Shown in pieces: positions 59,495 through 64,000 of a stretch of 64,000 bases of DNA (within the stretch, counting starts at the first letter, position 1; the number at the start of each line of letters is the position of its first letter). Below the pieces are notes generated by a model. It did no database searches. It was not told the DNA's origin and saw nothing but the letters and a program-made list of their open reading frames with translations. The position numbers were made by a program, and so were the translations under genes. Source of the DNA: Gordonia paraffinivorans NBRC 108238 (lineage in GTDB: Bacteria > Actinomycetota > Actinomycetes > Mycobacteriales > Mycobacteriaceae); contig NZ_BAOQ01000021.1 in assembly GCF_000344155.1 (NCBI RefSeq), positions 1 to 64,000 of the forward strand, written 5' to 3'.

Positions 59495-62400
59495 GACAGC
59501 CCGAACCCTTCGACATCACCGCGGACCTGCCCGAACACACCACCGTGCTCGAGGCGTCGGCCGGCACCGGCAAGACGTACGCGATCGTCGGTCTCGCCGC
59601 GCGTCACCTCGCCGAGGGGGTGCCGATCTCCCAGATGCTGCTGGTGACCTTCAGCCGTGCGGCGACCGCCGAGTTGCGCGAGCGCATGCGTTCGCGGGTG
59701 CGTGAGCTCGTCGGTGCCCTCGCCGACCCCGCCGACGCACTCACCACGGCGGAGCGGACCGGCGATCTCCTGCTGCGGCAACTGGCCGACGGCCCCTCGG
59801 ATGCTGTGGCGACCCGCCGGCGCAACCTGTCCCGAGCGCTGAGTGACTTCGACGCGTCGACCATCGCGACCACCCACACCTTCTGCAACCGGATGCTCGA
59901 GGCGCTCGGCTTCCTCGGCGAGCGCGAGTTCGTGTACTCCATCGTCGAGGAGGTCGACGACCTGACCGAAGAGGTCGCGCTCGATCTCTACCTGCGCGGC
60001 TTCTGGGCCAGCGAGACACCGGAGTTCAGCTTCTCCGACGCCCGGGACATCGCGCGCGACGCGGTCCGCCAGGCGTCGGTCGAGCTCGCGCCTACCGAGG
60101 CCGAACTCGCCGAGGATCCCGTCGCCGCGCGGCGCGTCAAATTCGCCCGCGCGGTGCGTCGGCATGTCGAGGACCGCAAGCGCGACGCCCGGGTCCGCAC
60201 CTACGACGACCTCCAGGCGATCCTGCGACGCATCGTCACCGACGACGTGGTCGGGGAGCAGGCTTGCCGGCGCATCCGCGACGCCTTCTCGGTGGTGCTG
60301 GTCGACGAGTTCCAGGACACCGACCCGTTGCAGTGGGACATCCTGCGCCGCTGTTTCCACGGACACCGCCGCATGATCCTCGTCGGCGACCCCAAGCAGT
60401 CCATCTACGGCTTCCGCGGCGCCGAGGTGCTCAGCTATCTGGCGGCGGTGTCGTCGGCGGACACGCTCAAGGCCCTCGACGTGAACCGGCGATCCGACGG
60501 AGCCCTGGTCGATGCCCTCGGACAGATCTACGGCGACGCGACCCTCGGCCACCCGGACATCGTGGCGCGCCCCGTGCGCGCCGCCGTCGAGGGCAGCCGG
60601 CTCGAGGCCGGTTGCCCGCCGTTGCGGATACGTGCCTTCCTCCGCGGGGATTTCACCTCGCTGAACTCCTACAACCTGCCCTCGGTCGGCGACGTCCGGT
60701 CCCGCGTCATCGCCGACGTCGCCGACGACATCGCGGCCACGCTCGCACGGGGCACCACGATCGACGACGACGGCGTGACCCGCCCCGTCGATCCCGGCGA
60801 CATCGCGGTGCTCGTCCGCCTCAACAGCACCATCGAGCCGCTGCAGCGCGAACTCGCCGCGCGGGGCGTCAACTCGGTCATCGGGTCCGGCGTGAACGTG
60901 TTCACCACGACCGCCGCCCGGCACTGGCTGTGGGTGCTGCGGGCGATGGAGCAGCCCTCGCGTCCCGACCGCGTGCGGCTCGCCGCCATGACCGCGCTCT
61001 TCGGGTGGTCGGCCGAACGGGTCGCCACCGCCTCCGAGTCCCAGGTCGCCGAACTCGCGACCGAGCTCGCCTCGCTGGCAAGGGTTTTCGCCGAGGGTGG
61101 CTTCGCGGCCATGGCGCAGCGCCTCTTCGACGGCCATCGCGTCGCGGCCCGGGTGCTGGGAGTGGAGAAGGGCGAGCGCACCCTCACCGACCTCATCCAG
61201 GTGTCGGCGCTGTGCAACAAGCACGTCGCGGAGACCGGCGAGGGCCTCAGCGCGGTCGTCGAATGGCTGACCGAACGCGTCGACGACACGTCGTCGCGGC
61301 AGCGCCACGAGGACCAGAGCCGGCGGCTGGACCGGGACACGCAGGCCGTGCAGATCATGACGGTGCACGCCAGCAAGGGGTTGCAGTTCCCGATCGTGTA
61401 CGTGCCGTTCGGCTGGGACGGCACCTGGATCGGCGATCGCGGCAACCTGACCTACCACGACGAGAAGGGCATCCGTCGTCTCGACGTGGGCGGCAAGGGC
61501 GCGCCGGGGCGTCAGGACCGTCGGCGCCGCTATGCCGGCGAGGTCGCCGGTGAGGACCTGCGCCTGCTGTATGTCGCGCTGACCCGGGCGCAGTCGCAGG
61601 TGGTGGCCTGGTGGGCGCCCTCGGCCAACACCCCGACCGGGCCTCTGCACCGGCTGGTCTTCGGCCGCGAGGAGGCACGTCGGCAGCCCGGCATGACGGG
61701 GGAGTGGACGGTCGCCCCCGAGGTGGCGATCCCCGAATCCGACGGCGACTGCGTCGCCGTGCTGCGGTCGCTGACCGACCGCGACCCGGCGATCTCCGTC
61801 GAGCCCGCGGGCCGTCACGGTCCGGACGTCGTGGCACCTCCCACGAGTTCCGAGGTCGCCGACGATCACCTCAGGGCCGCGGGTTTCGAGCGTCGCATCG
61901 ACCAGGACTGGCGGCGGACGTCGTACTCGGCACTGACCGCCGACGTCGCACACGGTGCGCACGGGGCGCCGGGCGGCCCCGCCCGCACCGTCATCGCCAC
62001 GGGCAGCGAACCCGACGACGAGGCGGCGACGATCCTCGACGACGAGCCGGTGACGCTGCCGGAAGACGCGCTCGCCGACGCCGGAACAGATTCCGGCGCA
62101 ACGCGTCCGGGAATGCCGTCGCCGATGAACGGCATGCCGTTCGGAGCGGCGTTCGGCACCCTCGTGCACGAGGTGCTCGAGTATGTCGACACCTCGGCAC
62201 CCGACATCGTCGAGCACGTCCGCGAGTTGTGCGCGCGTGCCCTCGGCGGACTCGCCGGCGACATCGACCCGGAGCGACTCGTCACCGCACTGGTCGGCGT
62301 GCTCACGACGCCGCTCGGCTTCGGCGACCTCTGGAGCATCGCCCCGTCGGACCGACTCGCCGAACTCGACTTCGAACTCCCGCTCGGACCCGGTGTCGGC

Positions 62401-62937
62401 CCGGCGGGCGGGCGCATCGGCACCACGCTGGGACATCTCGCGGATCTGATGGAAATGCACCTGCCGGAACAGGATCCGCTGCGACCCTACGCCGGTCATC
62501 TCCGCGACATCCCGGGACGGCGGCTGCGCGGATTCCTCACCGGCAGCATCGACTCGGTCCTGCGCGTCCCCGACGGCCGCTATGTGATCGTCGACTACAA
62601 GACCAACCGCATCCGGCCCGGTGACCTCGTCGTCGAGGACTTCGACGCCGAGGCGATGGCCGGGGAGATGATCGTCGCCCACTACCCGCTGCAAGCGATG
62701 CTGTATTCGGTTGCGCTGCACCGGTATCTGCGGTGGCGGGTGCCGGACTACGATCCCGCACGCCACCTCGGCCCGGTCCAGTATCACTTCGTGCGCGGCA
62801 TGGCCGGCCCGGAGACCCCGCCGGGATGCGGCGTCTTCCAGTGGGACCTGCCGCCCGCGCTCGTCGTGGATCTGTCGGACGCGCTGGCCGGTGAGGACGC
62901 GAGCAGCGCGGGGGCCTCGGGAAGGGGACGCGGATGA
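59491..62937 (+). CDS. recB: Exodeoxyribonuclease V subunit beta (RecB)
   Basis: 1148 residues. UvrD-type helicase with Walker A EASAGTGKTYAIV (about 22-34), LVDEFQDTDPLQW (Walker B), GDPKQSIYGFRGAEVL, and VQIMTVHASKGLQFPIVYVP. The C-terminal nuclease has GSIDSVLRVPDG and VIVDYKTNR, with Asp1035 and Lys1037 as the DYK catalytic motif. GGGAGG precedes ATG 59491. It unwinds 3'-5' and degrades DNA as part of RecBCD. ATGA overlaps link it to recC and recD. Confidence 0.96.
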   Translation: MRQPEPFDITADLPEHTTVLEASAGTGKTYAIVGLAARHLAEGVPISQMLLVTFSRAATAELRERMRSRVRELVGALADPADALTTAERTGDLLLRQLADGPSDAVATRRRNLSRALSDFDASTIATTHTFCNRMLEALGFLGEREFVYSIVEEVDDLTEEVALDLYLRGFWASETPEFSFSDARDIARDAVRQASVELAPTEAELAEDPVAARRVKFARAVRRHVEDRKRDARVRTYDDLQAILRRIVTDDVVGEQACRRIRDAFSVVLVDEFQDTDPLQWDILRRCFHGHRRMILVGDPKQSIYGFRGAEVLSYLAAVSSADTLKALDVNRRSDGALVDALGQIYGDATLGHPDIVARPVRAAVEGSRLEAGCPPLRIRAFLRGDFTSLNSYNLPSVGDVRSRVIADVADDIAATLARGTTIDDDGVTRPVDPGDIAVLVRLNSTIEPLQRELAARGVNSVIGSGVNVFTTTAARHWLWVLRAMEQPSRPDRVRLAAMTALFGWSAERVATASESQVAELATELASLARVFAEGGFAAMAQRLFDGHRVAARVLGVEKGERTLTDLIQVSALCNKHVAETGEGLSAVVEWLTERVDDTSSRQRHEDQSRRLDRDTQAVQIMTVHASKGLQFPIVYVPFGWDGTWIGDRGNLTYHDEKGIRRLDVGGKGAPGRQDRRRRYAGEVAGEDLRLLYVALTRAQSQVVAWWAPSANTPTGPLHRLVFGREEARRQPGMTGEWTVAPEVAIPESDGDCVAVLRSLTDRDPAISVEPAGRHGPDVVAPPTSSEVADDHLRAAGFERRIDQDWRRTSYSALTADVAHGAHGAPGGPARTVIATGSEPDDEAATILDDEPVTLPEDALADAGTDSGATRPGMPSPMNGMPFGAAFGTLVHEVLEYVDTSAPDIVEHVRELCARALGGLAGDIDPERLVTALVGVLTTPLGFGDLWSIAPSDRLAELDFELPLGPGVGPAGGRIGTTLGHLADLMEMHLPEQDPLRPYAGHLRDIPGRRLRGFLTGSIDSVLRVPDGRYVIVDYKTNRIRPGDLVVEDFDAEAMAGEMIVAHYPLQAMLYSVALHRYLRWRVPDYDPARHLGPVQYHFVRGMAGPETPPGCGVFQWDLPPALVVDLSDALAGEDASSAGASGRGRG

Positions 62938-64000
62938 GCATCTTCGACGTCCAACTCGTCGACACCGCGACCGGGCTCCTCGCGGAGCTGAACTCCGCGG
63001 GCGTCCTCGCCGCCGCCGACATCCGCATCACCGACCGGCTGACCCGGATGTGCGGCGAGCCGGTGTCGGAGTATGCGCGACTGGGCGCGGCGCTCGCCGT
63101 GCGGGCGGTTCGCCTGGGCTCGACATGTCTCGCGCTCGACCGCGTCGGCGAGCTGGTGCCCCCCGACGGAGTCGGGTCGAACAGCACAGACGGAGGCGGA
63201 TCGAACAACACAGACGGAGTCGGATCGAACAGCACAGACGGAGTCGGATCGAACAGCACAGACGGAGTCGGATCGAACAGCACAGACGGAGTCGGATGGA
63301 ACAACACAGGCGGAGTCGGATCGGACAACACCGCGGAGCGCGTAGCAGGCGCCGGGCCCGCCCTCACCCTGCCGCCCGCATCGGAGATCCTCGACGCGCT
63401 GCTCACGAGCCCGCTGGTGACCGGCAGCGATGCCGGTCCGCTGCGTCCGCTGGTGGTGCGGGACTCCGCCGACGGCCCACTGGTCTACCTGCAGAAGTAC
63501 TTCCGGCAGGAGCAGACCATCCGCGAGATCCTGGCGCGGCGTGCGGCCTCGGCGCCCACGGTCGACACCGAAGCGCTCGCCGAGGCGATCGCCGCGGTCT
63601 ACTCCGCACCGGACGACGGCACGCTGCAGAAGCTCGCGGCCGCGGTGGCGGCGACCCGCTGGACGACGGTCCTCGCCGGCGGCCCGGGCACCGGAAAGAC
63701 GTACACGGTGGCCCGCATCCTGGCCGTCCTCGACCGGCTGCAGGGCCCCGGCCTGCGGATCGGGCTGTGCGCACCCACGGGCCGGGCGGCCGCCCAGTTG
63801 CAGGCGTCTGTGGAGGCGGAGTCGACGCTGCCGGTCACCGCGCACGCCGTCACCCTGCACTCGCTGCTCGGCTGGCGTCCGGGATCGAACCCGCGGCACG
63901 GTCGCGGCCGGACCCTGCCGCACGACGTCATCGTCGTCGACGAGACGTCGATGCTGTCGATGACCGCGATGAGCCGACTCCTCGAGGCCGTGCGGCCCGA
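62934..64000 (+). CDS. recD: Exodeoxyribonuclease V subunit alpha (RecD), 3' end outside window
   Basis: First 355 residues of an open frame that runs off the end. ATG 62934 overlaps the recB stop (ATGA), with GAAGGGGA upstream. N-terminal RecB-binding domain about 1-75, then a seven-copy DGVGSNST repeat (78-133), then TLPPASEILDALLTS and the SF1 helicase with Walker A GGPGTGKTYT (250-259), APTGRAAAQLQ and Walker B VIVVDETSM (Asp336). RecD is the 5'-3' helicase motor of RecBCD. The repeat lies between the two domains, in a position where other RecD proteins have a short linker. Confidence 0.95.
   Translation, partial: MSIFDVQLVDTATGLLAELNSAGVLAAADIRITDRLTRMCGEPVSEYARLGAALAVRAVRLGSTCLALDRVGELVPPDGVGSNSTDGGGSNNTDGVGSNSTDGVGSNSTDGVGSNSTDGVGWNNTGGVGSDNTAERVAGAGPALTLPPASEILDALLTSPLVTGSDAGPLRPLVVRDSADGPLVYLQKYFRQEQTIREILARRAASAPTVDTEALAEAIAAVYSAPDDGTLQKLAAAVAATRWTTVLAGGPGTGKTYTVARILAVLDRLQGPGLRIGLCAPTGRAAAQLQASVEAESTLPVTAHAVTLHSLLGWRPGSNPRHGRGRTLPHDVIVVDETSMLSMTAMSRLLEAVRP
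63165..63332 (+). repeat. 24-bp minisatellite in recD (seven copies)
   Basis: Seven in-frame units of 24 bp, each encoding DGVGSNST or a close variant. Units 3, 4 and 5 (63213-63284) are identical; units 1, 2, 6 and 7 carry one to five base changes. The unit length is a multiple of three, so copy-number change alters the linker by eight residues without shifting the frame. Confidence 0.95.

Noticed and set aside
59305..62787. 1160-residue open frame antisense to recB
   Set aside because: Shadow of third-position GC bias; no domain visible and it crosses the recC-recB junction.
63165..63332. CRISPR-like array
   Set aside because: The 24-bp units are directly adjacent with no unique spacers and encode an in-frame peptide repeat within recD.

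Overview
The window is a GC-rich chromosome segment from an actinomycete of the order Mycobacteriales, most like Gordonia or a close relative. Support for this: a fused HadA/HadB mycolate dehydratase, F420-type oxidoreductases (a Ddn-like protein and a PPOX protein), SecA2, GarA, GuaB1, many GTG starts and several apparent leaderless promoters. From recalled gene order, 24965-54578 is collinear with Mycobacterium tuberculosis Rv1821-Rv1854c: secA2, pgsA, gcvH, garA, merR, BFN nuclease, merR (ResR), gcvP, Rv1836c-like, glcB, two DUF21/CBS proteins, guaB1, gnd1, M56 peptidase, blaI, thioesterase, ureABCFGD, ndh. No rRNA, tRNA, insertion sequence, prophage or CRISPR array was seen.

Layout. 1-13299 is a mixed accessory and metabolic region: a truncated gene end, a Ddn-like protein, hadAB, an MpaB/Lcp-like oxygenase, a PoxB-type pyruvate:quinone oxidoreductase, a mycothiol-isomerase-like protein facing a MarR regulator across a perfect operator, a GbsR-DrrA-DrrB-type ABC export operon with its own palindromic operators, a PPOX protein, a pyruvyl transferase, an FAD monooxygenase and a NYN protein. 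13342-19278 holds a berberine-bridge-type oxidoreductase, a large SARP/AAA regulator on a leaderless promoter, a VOC protein and Mug. 19259-24764 holds a DUF503-ppk2-mdh-META operon and two uncharacterised membrane proteins.

24965-34728 is a rightward block combining protein export (SecA2), lipid synthesis (PgsA), the glycine cleavage system (GcvH, and GcvP behind a tandem glycine riboswitch), the GarA switch of glutamate and 2-oxoglutarate metabolism, and two MerR regulators. 34826-46233 runs leftward: solute-binding-like protein, malate synthase G, the gnd-guaB1-CBS-CBS operon, and a BlaR/BlaI-type pair. 46592-53010 runs rightward and carries a thioesterase, an aldolase-like protein and the urease operon. 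NDH-2 and an acetyltransferase follow leftward. The window ends in a translationally coupled recC-recB-recD operon; recD runs off the end and has a 24-bp minisatellite inside its coding region.

The most notable non-coding signal lies at 46339-46470, between blaI and the thioesterase gene. A TTGACA-N17-TACATT promoter is overlapped by a DtxR/IdeR-like iron box and leads, with no ORF, into a strong intrinsic terminator about 95 nt downstream. Position and architecture match the iron-sparing sRNA MrsI (ncRv11846) of M. tuberculosis, so this is a candidate iron-regulated sRNA homologue outside Mycobacterium.
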